Shown here: in pieces, positions 34,016 through 42,702 of the stretch
How the letters are laid out: every line of letters starts with the position of its first letter
Position numbering within the stretch: the stretch's first letter is position 1
NCBI GenBank assembly: GCA_035626515.1
Contig: DASPNM010000035.1
Span: 62,001 to 126,000 of the forward strand
Direction of reading: 5' to 3'
DNA: 64,000 bases
Source: DASPNM01 sp035626515
GTDB taxonomy: Bacteria > Bacteroidota > Bacteroidia > Chitinophagales > Chitinophagaceae
The notes under the pieces: generated by a model
Databases searched by the model: none
The model's input: only the letters and a program-made list of their open reading frames with translations
What the model was told of the DNA's origin: nothing
Position numbers and translations under genes: made by a program

Positions 34016-35236
34016 ATGAGCAGACTGCGGTTGTTCTTTCTTGCGAGCTGTTTTTTTATTTCCGTTCGCGCCGCCGCACAGAGCGGACCCGCAACGCTGG
34101 ATGTGGTGGGTTGGAACATCGAATGGTTCGGATCGCCTTCCAATGGTCCCGCCAACGACGACCTGCAGGAAAATAATGTACGCTCGATTCTTGCGTGGCT
34201 CGATGCCGATCTTTATGGTCTGGTCGAAGTGGTGGACACAATGCGACTGCGCCGGGTAGTGGATTTTTTGGGGAGCGGCGAATATGGTTTCATCATCGCT
34301 CCTTATTGCAGCGGAAACACAACCGGTACCGGCAATGGATGGCTCACCGGCCAGAAGCAGGCTTTTATTTATCGCAAATCGGTTTTTTCAAACGTTTCGG
34401 CTCGCGGTCTGATGCGCAACAGCGCCAATTCTTATACGAACTGGGCATCAGGGCGCTTCCCGTTTTTATTTTCCGCTACGGCCACCGTGAATGGCGCCAC
34501 CCGAAACGTTAACTTCATTCTGCTCCACGCCAAAGCAGGCAGCACGCAGGACGATTATATTCGAAGAGCCGCCGCAGCGATTGAACTCAAAGACACTCTC
34601 GATGCATTTTTTAGCAGCAGCAATGTCTGGATCATCGGCGATTACAACGATGCGCTGCACAACAGCATTTATACCGGTGCTTCCGTGTCGCCTTACCACA
34701 GCATTGTTTCGGACAGCACCGACGCCGATCACTACAAGTCCATCACGCTCCCTCTTGCACTTGCGGGCCAATCAAGCATGATCAATTTTCCGAACGTGAT
34801 CGACAACCACATCTTCTCAAATGAAGTATCGCAATACTACATAAGCAACTCAGCCAGGATTCGTAATGATGTGACTTCGGTAGTTCCGGATTATGTTTCA
34901 GCACACAACACGTCCGACCATTACCCGGTTTTTTCAAATTACAATCTCTCGGGGGTAATCACCGGTTTGCCACCGCTCAATGCTTCCGAATTTGGGGTGG
35001 TATTGTTCCCGAATCCTGGATCTGGCAGTGCATACCTAAGGTTCACGAAACCACACCGACAGCTTCGAATTCAGCTGCATGGCGCAGACGGCCGGTTAAT
35101 ATACCGGCGCGTACTAAGCTCGGTTAGCCCAGGCATTTTGCCGCTCGATGACTTACCGGCATTGCCGAAAGGAAATTATTTCCTTGAGCTGGCTGCTCCC
35201 GGACGAAGAACCGTACTCCAACTGGCAGTACTGTAA
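34016..35236 (+). CDS. Secreted endonuclease/exonuclease/phosphatase-fold protein with T9SS sorting domain
   Basis: A 406-residue exported protein. After the signal peptide (MSRLRLFFLASCFFISVRAA) comes an EEP-fold domain (about 25-310). It has VVGWNIEWFG (metal-site asparagine region), LYGLVEVVD (catalytic glutamate), LLHAKAGS, IIGDYNDALHN (aspartate-asparagine pair) and NTSDHYPVF (aspartate-histidine pair), all expected for a Mg-dependent phosphodiesterase such as a DNase. The last 80 residues form a T9SS sorting domain (LFPNPGSGSAYL to PKGNYFLEL). It should be secreted through the SprA route and cleave nucleic acid or another phosphodiester outside the cell. It converges with the DUF5689 gene. 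Confidence 0.85.
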   Translation: MSRLRLFFLASCFFISVRAAAQSGPATLDVVGWNIEWFGSPSNGPANDDLQENNVRSILAWLDADLYGLVEVVDTMRLRRVVDFLGSGEYGFIIAPYCSGNTTGTGNGWLTGQKQAFIYRKSVFSNVSARGLMRNSANSYTNWASGRFPFLFSATATVNGATRNVNFILLHAKAGSTQDDYIRRAAAAIELKDTLDAFFSSSNVWIIGDYNDALHNSIYTGASVSPYHSIVSDSTDADHYKSITLPLALAGQSSMINFPNVIDNHIFSNEVSQYYISNSARIRNDVTSVVPDYVSAHNTSDHYPVFSNYNLSGVITGLPPLNASEFGVVLFPNPGSGSAYLRFTKPHRQLRIQLHGADGRLIYRRVLSSVSPGILPLDDLPALPKGNYFLELAAPGRRTVLQLAVL

Positions 35237-35261
35237 AAAAACACCCCGCTGGTGCGGGGTG
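35237..35261 (-). terminator. Rho-independent terminator after the TonB-receptor/DUF5689 operon
   Basis: CACCCCGC-loop-GCGGGGTG. On the minus strand the stem is followed by TTTTTTT, about 25 bp past the DUF5689 stop. There is no T tract on the plus strand, so it mainly serves the minus-strand operon. Confidence 0.85.
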
Positions 35262-35284
35262 CAGCGAGTGTCAAATCACAATTA

Positions 35285-37354
35285 TTAGTTCCACGTAATG
35301 GTAACATCATCGATCGCGCTGGACGGGCGATTGCCGCTGCCCGAGGTCGGGCTGAGTACCACGACCCGGATCCATACAGGCTGACTTTGGTTATTCAAGG
35401 CGCTTCCAAAACTGGCGCTTACGGGGGAATTGCTGAACACCGGCCCCGTGGTGAGCGGTCCTGCAGGGGAGGTAGTCACGGGAGTAAAGCTGGACGGCGT
35501 GGACCCAATGCCGTAATCCACAACCCATGTAGCCGTACGGCCCACCGTGTTGTCGAGCGACTGCAACTTGAATGCGATCGCAAAATTTGTCTTCCCGATG
35601 GTATTGGGGATCTGGAACACGAAGGCCACTCCCTGATCGGTGGCGCTCACCTGCCTTACTCCCAGCGCCCGGTCGGTGGATGCATTCTGCGCGGTGGCGT
35701 CGCTTGTTGCGGTAAGGCCATCGGCCGAAGCATAATTTTTGAATCCGCCGCCGGTCGCGTTCCAAATTGCCATCGTTGATGTATATACCCCGTCGGTGCC
35801 CAGCGAGCTCGCGGTAGAGCCTGTTTTTACCAGTATGCCTGCCGGCAGCCCGCCGCCAATTCCATCAAAATTCTGGGTATAAGGAGAAGTGGTGAGCACA
35901 ATTCCGCCCCCGCCGCCGCCCGTTGCTACCACATCGTTAGCCGGGTTACGAAGATGCAGCTCGTAAGAAGCGCCGAATTGCGATACATAACCGGTAACCG
36001 AATTGGCAAGCGCTGGAAAAGGCTGACCTGCGAATGTGGCCGAAGATGATGTCCGCAGTGTATATGTGTTGCCGTCATTCATGATGACGTTTCCACTGTA
36101 GGTCCCTCCTGTTCCTCCGCTCAGCGCCACCGGACCTGTGCGCACTAATGTTGCTTCCCAGGTCTCTGAGTTTGCCGCGAGCTGCGCAAGGGTCACATCC
36201 CGTGGCGTGACGGCCTTTCCGGTAGCTACCCTGGTGGCGTAGCCCAGGGGCACCTGGTTTACCTGGAGAAGATTGTTGAATTCGGACAATTCCTGCTGCG
36301 ACACGTTAATGTCTAGCGAATCGCCGAGGTTAAAGGCGTGAGGCGAATCGAACCGGACCACGATCCCGGCCAGCCCGTTTCCCTGCTGCAGGAAAAGGTT
36401 CTGATTATTTTCATTGTTGGTGGTTCGGTCACTGATCACAATACCCGTAATCCGGCGCCCGTCAGGCGCAGCCGTAGTGCTGCCGGTGTACATGGAACGC
36501 AATGCGGAAATATTGATCACAGTGGTTGGTCCCTGACCGCAACGCGGATTATTGAACTGCACGTCGGATGTGTCGCGGATGATAAGTTGACGTGTATTGC
36601 CGAAAAGAGTATAGATGGCTGTGATGTTACCATTTCCATTGGGCACATTCACACCCGCAAAGTTCGCGAAGCCGCTACTGCGCACGATGATCGAGGAGTT
36701 CGCTGTGCAACCTTTGACCGTCAAATTAACCGAGTTGCGGTAATTGGAAGTGTCCGCATAGGTTTTCGCAGTGTCCGCCGCGATGAACTCGTAATTATTC
36801 AGCTGAATAAGGGTACCCAGAAGGGTGTCCTGCATGTTGGTAGTAAGTTGGCTGAGAGTGACCACCTTCGGAGCCACAGGGTTATTCAGCGAACCACCAA
36901 TTATGTACTGACCGATCAGGTTGGCCGCGATCGGTTGCAGGGATGGATTGCCGGCCACTACCGCACGTACTCCAATCTGCGGCAGGCGGTTGTAGTCGGA
37001 AATCGTCAGTCCACGCGCGCGAACAAAAACTCTTCTTCCGACAGGAAAGCTATTGTACAGCCCAACCGCGTCTATAAGCAGGCTGATCCCTGCCGATCCA
37101 TCCTGGATATAAATTTCTTTATACAGGTTGCCGCTCTTATCGTTCGCCACCACGATCCCGGTAATGATGATGTCCTGCGTGATCTCATCGAGAGCACCGG
37201 GCACGGTGTGCATGGCGCGCAGCTGCCGGATGGTATGCGTTGCGGTGAGGTTCGGGTCGCCGGGCGGTGGGGGCACGTCGAAGGTCTTTCGACAGGCGGA
37301 AAGCATCGCTGCACATCCCGTGATCAGCAGCAGGTAAGCGTTCAATTTTCTCAT
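35285..37354 (-). CDS. DUF5689 surface lipoprotein with repeated OB-like domains
   Basis: A 689-residue lipoprotein (MRKLNAYLLLITGCAAMLSAC, cysteine 21). The N-terminal DUF5689 part has DIIITGIVVANDKSGNLYKE and IYIQDGSAGISLLID. Two further copies of the same beta pattern can be seen, including RRITGIVISDRTTNNENNQN followed by LFLQQGNGLAGIVVRF, which resembles the OB-fold repeats attached to secreted nucleases of the ExeM/YhcR type. A C-terminal jelly-roll-like domain ends AIDDVTITW. I infer a surface-exposed binding protein for the TonB receptor 32 bp upstream; nucleic acid is a plausible ligand given the flanking nuclease-fold genes, but this is not shown. Confidence 0.8.
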   Translation of the reverse strand: MRKLNAYLLLITGCAAMLSACRKTFDVPPPPGDPNLTATHTIRQLRAMHTVPGALDEITQDIIITGIVVANDKSGNLYKEIYIQDGSAGISLLIDAVGLYNSFPVGRRVFVRARGLTISDYNRLPQIGVRAVVAGNPSLQPIAANLIGQYIIGGSLNNPVAPKVVTLSQLTTNMQDTLLGTLIQLNNYEFIAADTAKTYADTSNYRNSVNLTVKGCTANSSIIVRSSGFANFAGVNVPNGNGNITAIYTLFGNTRQLIIRDTSDVQFNNPRCGQGPTTVINISALRSMYTGSTTAAPDGRRITGIVISDRTTNNENNQNLFLQQGNGLAGIVVRFDSPHAFNLGDSLDINVSQQELSEFNNLLQVNQVPLGYATRVATGKAVTPRDVTLAQLAANSETWEATLVRTGPVALSGGTGGTYSGNVIMNDGNTYTLRTSSSATFAGQPFPALANSVTGYVSQFGASYELHLRNPANDVVATGGGGGGIVLTTSPYTQNFDGIGGGLPAGILVKTGSTASSLGTDGVYTSTMAIWNATGGGFKNYASADGLTATSDATAQNASTDRALGVRQVSATDQGVAFVFQIPNTIGKTNFAIAFKLQSLDNTVGRTATWVVDYGIGSTPSSFTPVTTSPAGPLTTGPVFSNSPVSASFGSALNNQSQPVWIRVVVLSPTSGSGNRPSSAIDDVTITWN

Positions 37355-37386
37355 ATTTCAGGTATTAAGAAGTCAGTAATTTATGG

Positions 37387-39960
37387 TTAGAATCGGAGGT
37401 TCACACTTGCAAAAAAATTCGCCCCGAATCCGTAGTAAATTTTCGGAGGAAATTTGTTCACGTCGCGGTTTTCGAAATCAAAACGAAGCTGTTCATACCC
37501 GCCCGTGACAATATCCCGATTGTCCAGGATATTGTTTATCCCGAGATTGAAGACCAGGAACGTGGATTTGCCGCCGACCTCCATTTTGGAAGGCAGCTTC
37601 CAGGAATACCCACCGAAAAAGTCGAGCGTGTACTGGGCATCCCATCGTGTTTGCCTTAGGATTGTGTTCCATAATTCGCTTTTGTATTCGATCCCGTCTA
37701 CCGCACCCGGCGTACGGCGAATGGGATTAAAGTCGAGCCACATCTGGTCGAAATAATTTCCTGTCAGGCTTACGTACCAGAACTTCGGCGACCGGTAGTT
37801 GAAACCAAAACTATAGGCCTCCTGAGGCGTGGAGGGGACACGGTAATTCAGGTTAAACACCGTTTGTTCTCCAAGTATCGCGGCGCTGTTGTCGAGCGTG
37901 ATTACCGCATTTTGCCGGCTGTCGTAATAATAGCGGCCAACAGATGCAGCGCCGTTAACGCTGAAACCGGGAAAAACCGAAACCTCAAATCCAAATTCAC
38001 CGCCAAAATGCAACTTGTCAATATTGCTCAGACCGTAGTTGACAAAATTTCGGAATTCATCGTGGTAAAAAGACAGCACATTCAGTTCGTCCTGGAAGCC
38101 GGTATAAAACCCGGTGAGGCGAATCTTCATTCGCGGCGCATTCATGATGTATCCTCCTTCTGCCGACCGGATCTTCGAGCTGGTCAGGTGCGATTGTACG
38201 AAATCACGGGTGCGGGGCGAGACGTACGCATTTTCAAAAAACGGCGCCCGCGTCAGGTAAGCCCCATGTAAGTACAGGTAATTACGACCATCGATTTTGT
38301 AGGTTGCTCCGCCCTTAAATGCGTAATTCGTGAATGAGTTGACACTCGACTTGCCGAAGGAATTGTTCGGGAACAGGCCGTTGCGCACGTTTCCAACCCT
38401 CCAGAATCGTGTTCCCGAAAGCTCGGAAGCCAGGAAAAGGTCCACTTTATTTAGCCGGAGTATAGCCTGCGCCCATGCGGCTGCGCGGTGAATATTAATA
38501 TCGTAGTCATATCCGAACCGGTCGCCCGCAGATAGGATGCGGTTGGGGCGGTTCAAATCGTTTTGGTTTGCGTTCGGATCGTTGGGATAATCCCGTTCGG
38601 CAAACTGATTCAGATCGACATAAAATTCGCCGCCCAGCAAATCCTCCAGCTCCTTGTAATAGTTATTTTTTTGCCGTTGATAGGTTAGGCCGAAAGACAG
38701 GTCCAGATCGTCGCTCACTCTTGAATGGAGCGTCGAATTAAAGTTCAGGCGGCGGGTATCCACCACGCGCTCCTCCAGGACATAGTGCGAGCGAAGGCCC
38801 GTGACATTATTTCCCTGGATCCCGTTCGCATTTGTCACGGTTTCGGGGTTGCTCCGGTTGGCATTGTAAAGGGCTGCCCAGTTGATCTGACGCAAATGAA
38901 TATCGGCACGCATGGCCTGCTCCAGCTGCGCGGCCTGCCCCGGATCGGTAGCGCGGTAGTAACTCGGCAGGTAACGATAGTAATCCGGACGGGGGTCAGC
39001 CGAGTTGTACCAGTCGAGCGCGGTGGTGCTCCGTTTTCCAAACGAATATCCCGCCGCCGTCACCCAGGAATGTTTTTCATTAATGCGAAAATCATGCGTT
39101 GCAATCAGGTAAGGCTGGTGTGAACGTGCCACGCTTGCATTCCGCACTTTTCCGTTCTGAAATCCCCAGGAGGGATTATAGTAGTGCGTCCCCGCAAGAT
39201 TCTGGATCTCCTTCACGGAAGCTGCCTGTCGCCCGTTTTCAGTCGGAGCCCCAAATGCCACCAGCGACAGCAGGTGCTTCTGGCCGACGCGTTTGTCTGC
39301 GGCGGCGAAATAACTCCAGCCGTCGTAATGAGTGCCGGGCACATAGCCCTCACCGGCGTATCTCCTGCTTCCGCTTAAAGTGAAGGCCCAGCCCTGGCGG
39401 TTCAATCCGGTCGAATGCGTCGCCATCACCCGGTGGTGATAGGTGCGGTTGGAATAGGCGTAACTGAGATTGGTTTGAACGCGCTGCTTGCTGGCGCGGG
39501 AATCAATATGGGTGGAACTGCCGATGTCGCCAAAAGCAAACGTATTGTACCGAAGCCCCAGCGACACTTCGCGGTTGCGCATCACGTCGTTTAGCCCTCC
39601 CCACAGCCCGAAAGGGGTAAAGCCGTTATCGAGGTTTTCCATCGGAACGCCGTTCATGTACGTGCTGAACAGGTCGGCGTCGTACCCACGAATGCGAAAG
39701 CGCACAGGACTGAAATTGAACGAGGCGGCGGTAAAGAACGGATCGCGGCCCGCCGTAAGTACCGACGAAACGTTCTGGGAACCGACGTCACCGAGGTCAT
39801 TGTCGTCAAGCGAAAGCGTCGGAATGTTTTCCGCAACACTTTCACGCACTTCTTCGATAAGCGAGTCTTTTCTGGGGAGCGTATCTACCGGGTTGGGTGG
39901 CTGCGCGGCTACGGCGCCCGCCGCGAATAGGGACGCAAGCAGCAGTTTGGTTGTTGGCAT
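37387..39960 (-). CDS. TonB-dependent outer-membrane receptor
   Basis: An 857-residue receptor with a signal peptide (MPTTKLLLASLFAAGAVAAQ), a plug domain with FSPVRFRIRGYDADLFSTYM and NGVPMENLDNGFTPFG, and a large barrel ending NFFASVNLRF, with the terminal phenylalanine recognised by the BAM complex. It lacks the carboxypeptidase-like N-terminal domain common in SusC proteins, so it is not a typical SusC. It heads an operon with the DUF5689 lipoprotein, under a good promoter, between two secreted nuclease-fold genes. The substrate is unknown; an oligonucleotide or phosphorus-containing product is inferred from the neighbours. Confidence 0.9.
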   Translation of the reverse strand: MPTTKLLLASLFAAGAVAAQPPNPVDTLPRKDSLIEEVRESVAENIPTLSLDDNDLGDVGSQNVSSVLTAGRDPFFTAASFNFSPVRFRIRGYDADLFSTYMNGVPMENLDNGFTPFGLWGGLNDVMRNREVSLGLRYNTFAFGDIGSSTHIDSRASKQRVQTNLSYAYSNRTYHHRVMATHSTGLNRQGWAFTLSGSRRYAGEGYVPGTHYDGWSYFAAADKRVGQKHLLSLVAFGAPTENGRQAASVKEIQNLAGTHYYNPSWGFQNGKVRNASVARSHQPYLIATHDFRINEKHSWVTAAGYSFGKRSTTALDWYNSADPRPDYYRYLPSYYRATDPGQAAQLEQAMRADIHLRQINWAALYNANRSNPETVTNANGIQGNNVTGLRSHYVLEERVVDTRRLNFNSTLHSRVSDDLDLSFGLTYQRQKNNYYKELEDLLGGEFYVDLNQFAERDYPNDPNANQNDLNRPNRILSAGDRFGYDYDINIHRAAAWAQAILRLNKVDLFLASELSGTRFWRVGNVRNGLFPNNSFGKSSVNSFTNYAFKGGATYKIDGRNYLYLHGAYLTRAPFFENAYVSPRTRDFVQSHLTSSKIRSAEGGYIMNAPRMKIRLTGFYTGFQDELNVLSFYHDEFRNFVNYGLSNIDKLHFGGEFGFEVSVFPGFSVNGAASVGRYYYDSRQNAVITLDNSAAILGEQTVFNLNYRVPSTPQEAYSFGFNYRSPKFWYVSLTGNYFDQMWLDFNPIRRTPGAVDGIEYKSELWNTILRQTRWDAQYTLDFFGGYSWKLPSKMEVGGKSTFLVFNLGINNILDNRDIVTGGYEQLRFDFENRDVNKFPPKIYYGFGANFFASVNLRF

Positions 39961-39983
39961 CAGTAAATCGTTTGGCGGAAAAA

Positions 39984-40015
39984 CAAATTTAGGGACCCGA
40001 AATCTTGTCGCGCAA
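39984..40015 (-). promoter_or_regulatory. Promoter of the TonB-receptor operon
   Basis: On the minus strand TTG (40015-40013), a 21-nt spacer and TAAATTTG (39991-39984), a full match to the Bacteroidota consensus, 23 nt upstream of the receptor ATG. Confidence 0.65.
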
Positions 40016-40065
40016 AAAACTTAGGCACAACCCCGACTCCGCATCACCCGGCCGTTTTTCTTTCC

Positions 40066-40073
40066 TATGTTTG
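40066..40073 (+). promoter_or_regulatory. Putative -7 box of the second nuclease-fold gene
   Basis: TATGTTTG matches TAnnTTTG and ends 17 nt before the ATG at 40091. No -33 TTG is clear. Confidence 0.4.
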
Positions 40074-40090
40074 TCCCATAGCATTGATAT

Positions 40091-41158
40091 ATGCGTGGAA
40101 TTCTTATTGTGTTGTGGCTCATGCTGGCCCTGACCTCAGCCGCATTTGCCCAAAATGGGAAAAAGGAGTACAAGGTTGCAATTCTCGCGTTCTATAACCT
40201 CGAAAATTTTTACGACACACTGGATAACCCGGCTGTAAACGACGAGGAATTTCTTCCCGCGGGCCCGAAGAATTACAACAGCGTCATTTACTGGGATAAG
40301 GTACAGAAACTGGCGACTGTCATATCCCGGATAGGCATCGAGCTGAGTCCGGATGGGCCGGCATTACTCGGCGTGGCGGAAGTGGAGAACGACACCGTGT
40401 TACAGGACCTCGTTCGGCACAGTTTGCTGCGAAACCGCGGTTATCGTATAGTGCATTACGATTCACGCGATGCCCGCGGAGTAGATGTTGCACTTCTTTA
40501 CAACCCAAAGTATTTCATCGTAGAAAAAAGCGACAAGCTGTTTGTGGAACTTCCCGGTGGATCGAAAGACGCTTTTTTTACGCGCGATATTCTCTGGGTG
40601 CAGGGAAAGCTGGACGGCGAAACCGTCCACGTATATGTAAATCATTGGCCCAGCCGAAGCGGCGGTGAAGAGCGTTCTGCGCCGGCGCGTGAAGCAGCGG
40701 CGAAAGTTTGCCGCGACCATATGGATCGCATTTGGAAATCAAATCCCGATGCCAAATTCATAGTAATGGGCGATTTCAACGACAACCCGACGGATCCGAG
40801 TGTGGCGGGGGTGCTGAACGCAAAGGCAAAACCGAAAGACGTCGGTCCTGCCGCACTTTACAATCCGTGGACGGATCTTTATCGAAAAGGATTTGGAACG
40901 CTGGCATTCCAGGACGCATGGGGATTGTTTGATCAGATTCTTTTGTCCGGCAGCTGGCTTACCCAGAACCAGCCGGGCTTCTTTTTTTACCGGCAACAGA
41001 TCTTCAACCGCGATTATCTGCTCGAAAACATCGGTCGCTATAAAGGTTACCCGATGCGCACCTGGGACGGCAACTTTTACCGCGGCGGGTACAGCGATCA
41101 CCTCCCGACCTATATCGTGCTCTTAAAAAACCGGGCCGATCCGAACCGCAGTTTCTGA
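40091..41158 (+). CDS. Secreted endonuclease/exonuclease/phosphatase-fold protein
   Basis: A 355-residue protein with a signal peptide (MRGILIVLWLMLALTSAAFA) and one EEP-fold domain. The catalytic set is complete: FYNLENFYDT, GVAEVENDTVL (glutamate), YVNHWPSRSGG, FIVMGDFNDNP (aspartate-asparagine) and YSDHLPTYIVL (aspartate-histidine). The NHWPSR and GDFND forms resemble extracellular nucleases of the ExeM/NucH type. Unlike the gene at 34016 it has no T9SS sorting domain, so it may stay in the periplasm or be anchored in another way. It diverges from the TonB receptor gene by about 130 bp. Confidence 0.85.
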   Translation: MRGILIVLWLMLALTSAAFAQNGKKEYKVAILAFYNLENFYDTLDNPAVNDEEFLPAGPKNYNSVIYWDKVQKLATVISRIGIELSPDGPALLGVAEVENDTVLQDLVRHSLLRNRGYRIVHYDSRDARGVDVALLYNPKYFIVEKSDKLFVELPGGSKDAFFTRDILWVQGKLDGETVHVYVNHWPSRSGGEERSAPAREAAAKVCRDHMDRIWKSNPDAKFIVMGDFNDNPTDPSVAGVLNAKAKPKDVGPAALYNPWTDLYRKGFGTLAFQDAWGLFDQILLSGSWLTQNQPGFFFYRQQIFNRDYLLENIGRYKGYPMRTWDGNFYRGGYSDHLPTYIVLLKNRADPNRSF

Positions 41159-41225
41159 CTGCAAGTGGAGTCCGTTGGTCGGCGTTAAAAGACTCTAAAT
41201 CATTTGGTTTATCGTCAAAAAAATC

Positions 41226-41257
41226 TTGCGTTTTCTAACCCGTCTTCCCTATCTTTG
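41226..41257 (+). promoter_or_regulatory. Promoter of rpsF-rpsR-rplI
   Basis: TTG (41226-41228), a 21-nt spacer and TATCTTTG (41250-41257), a full match to the Bacteroidota consensus. It leaves a leader of about 140 nt before rpsF. Confidence 0.7.
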
Positions 41258-41261
41258 CCGC

Positions 41262-41405
41262 CCGTTTTCGAACGGTGGCCAAATCTGTCCCGACGGGCCT
41301 TGGGTCTGACGGGGTTTCGGCAGATTTCCCGGCAACGGGATCCATTGGTCAGTCCGGTGTTTCCGGGCGAAAAACGAATTTTTAACAACAAAATCAAACG
41401 GGTTA
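41262..41405 (+). promoter_or_regulatory. Structured leader of the rpsF operon, possible S6:S18 autoregulatory site
   Basis: The leader contains a hairpin CCGTT-TTCG-AACGG, then a long-range stem AAATCTG (41281-41287) with CAGATTT (41321-41327) enclosing a GC-rich region that includes CCGACGGG and GGTTTCGG, then TCCCG-GCAA-CGGGA with a GNRA tetraloop (41327-41340). S6:S18 binding elements are known upstream of rpsF in many bacteria. The match here is by position and general shape only; I have not folded it. Confidence 0.35.
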
Positions 41406-41762
41406 ATGAACAACTACGAATTGATGGTGATCTTCACTCCCGTGCTCAGTGATGACGAATTCAAAGCAGAGCAGAAGAAGTACGCCAGCCTTGTCCGCGA
41501 AAATGGCGGCGAGGTAGTGGCGGAAAATCCCTGGGGACTGAAATCACTGGCGTATTCCATTCACAAAAAGACCACCGGTCTTTACTGGGTCATGGAATAC
41601 CAGGCGCCGTCCGATTTCAATGAAAAACTGAAGGTTCAGCTGGTTCGCGATGAAAGTGTCCTTCGTCACCTGTGCACGAAGCTCGATAAATACGCCGTCG
41701 AGTACAATGCGAAAAAGAGAAGCGGCGTAAAGACTGCAACCGAAAAGCTCGAGGAGGTATAA
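41406..41762 (+). CDS. rpsF: 30S ribosomal protein S6
   Basis: A 118-residue ribosomal protein S6, starting MNNYELMVIFTPVLSDDEFK, with the family segments GGEVVAENPWGLKSLAYSIH and KTTGLYWVMEYQAP, and the final RDESVLRHLCTKLDKYAVEY. It binds 16S rRNA together with S18 in the platform of the small subunit. It is the first gene of rpsF-rpsR-rplI, followed by rpsR after 2 bp. A structured leader precedes it. Confidence 0.96.
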   Translation: MNNYELMVIFTPVLSDDEFKAEQKKYASLVRENGGEVVAENPWGLKSLAYSIHKKTTGLYWVMEYQAPSDFNEKLKVQLVRDESVLRHLCTKLDKYAVEYNAKKRSGVKTATEKLEEV

Positions 41763-41764
41763 TC

Positions 41765-42028
41765 ATGGCAAAGAATGAGATTAAATACCTGACGGCCATC
41801 AAGACCGATAAGCGGGTGAAAAAATTTTGCCGCTTCAAGAAGTACGGCATTCGCTACATCGATTACAAGGACGTTGAGTTCCTGAAAAAATTTCTCAATG
41901 AGCAGGGAAAGTTGCTTCCGCGCCGGCTTACGGGCAACAGCCTGAAGTACCAGCGCAAAGTTTCTGACGCGGTGAAGAAAGCCCGCCAGATGGCGCTCCT
42001 GCCCTACGTAACCGATCTTTTAAAATAA
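41765..42028 (+). CDS. rpsR: 30S ribosomal protein S18
   Basis: An 87-residue S18 protein. The family core is KKFCRFKKYGIRYIDYKDVEFL then KKFLNEQGKLLPRRLTGNSLK and YQRKVSDAVKKARQMALLPY. Of the cysteines that bind zinc in some S18 proteins only one is present, so this is the zinc-free form. It pairs with S6, encoded immediately upstream. The start at 41765 is preceded by AATC with little room for a ribosome-binding site, so translation is probably coupled to rpsF. Confidence 0.96.
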   Translation: MAKNEIKYLTAIKTDKRVKKFCRFKKYGIRYIDYKDVEFLKKFLNEQGKLLPRRLTGNSLKYQRKVSDAVKKARQMALLPYVTDLLK

Positions 42029-42037
42029 GGACGCAAC

Positions 42038-42484
42038 ATGGAAGTAATACTGATACAGGACGTCGATAACCTGGGTGCTGCCAACGAAGTGGTGAAAGTG
42101 CGTAACGGCTATGCCCGCAATTTCCTTTTCCCGCGCCAGCTCGCGGTTGAATACAGTCCGGCCAACCGCGGCCAGCTTGAAGAAAAGCTGAAGCAGCTCA
42201 GAAAAAAGGAGGAAAAAATGCTTGCGGAGATCAACAGCGTGATTGAAAAGCTGCGCGAGGCTCCCGTGAAGCTTGGCGCAAAAACGGGAACAAGCGGAAA
42301 GATTTTTGGAAGCGTGACCACGTTGCAGCTAAGTCGCGCGATCCGTGAACAAAAGGGATACGAAATTGACCGCAAAAAGATCCAGCTCCCCGATGACGTA
42401 AAGGAGCTCGGCACTTACAAGGCCCTTATTGATTTTGGCAACGGACATTCCACCGAGATTGAATTCGAGGTGGTCGCAGACTGA
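42038..42484 (+). CDS. rplI: 50S ribosomal protein L9
   Basis: A 148-residue L9 protein. It begins MEVILIQDVDNLGAANEVVK with VRNGYARNFLFPRQLAVE, the rRNA-binding N-terminal domain. A long charged central helix follows, then a C-terminal domain with KTGTSGKIFGSVTTLQLSRA. It binds 23S rRNA at the base of the L1 stalk. It is the last gene of the operon and is followed by a terminator. Length and order are as in most Bacteroidota. Confidence 0.96.
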   Translation: MEVILIQDVDNLGAANEVVKVRNGYARNFLFPRQLAVEYSPANRGQLEEKLKQLRKKEEKMLAEINSVIEKLREAPVKLGAKTGTSGKIFGSVTTLQLSRAIREQKGYEIDRKKIQLPDDVKELGTYKALIDFGNGHSTEIEFEVVAD

Positions 42485-42510
42485 TCCCATTGAAATATTT
42501 TGCTATATAG

Positions 42511-42540
42511 TCTCCGGCTTCAGGTCGGAGATTTTTTTTT
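42511..42540 (+). terminator. Rho-independent terminator after rplI
   Basis: TCTCCG (42511-42516) pairs with CGGAGA (42526-42531), followed by nine T. It closes the ribosomal protein operon. Confidence 0.85.
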
Positions 42541-42702
42541 GTCAAACCTGCCGGGTAGGATTTTCTACATTTTAAGTCCCTTTCTCATCTTTTTTTGCGC
42601 TCCCATTAGTTTGGAATTTTCGGGTATATGATTTGTTGAACAGATGTTGGATCACCCCCGGAACTACAAACAGTATTCTTAATCTGCAAAATCATCGCTT
42701 CT

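Noticed and set aside
36338..37390. Plus-strand open frame of 350 codons inside the DUF5689 gene
   Set aside because: The minus-strand gene has a lipobox, domain repeats and a terminator; the plus frame has no signal, motif or promoter.
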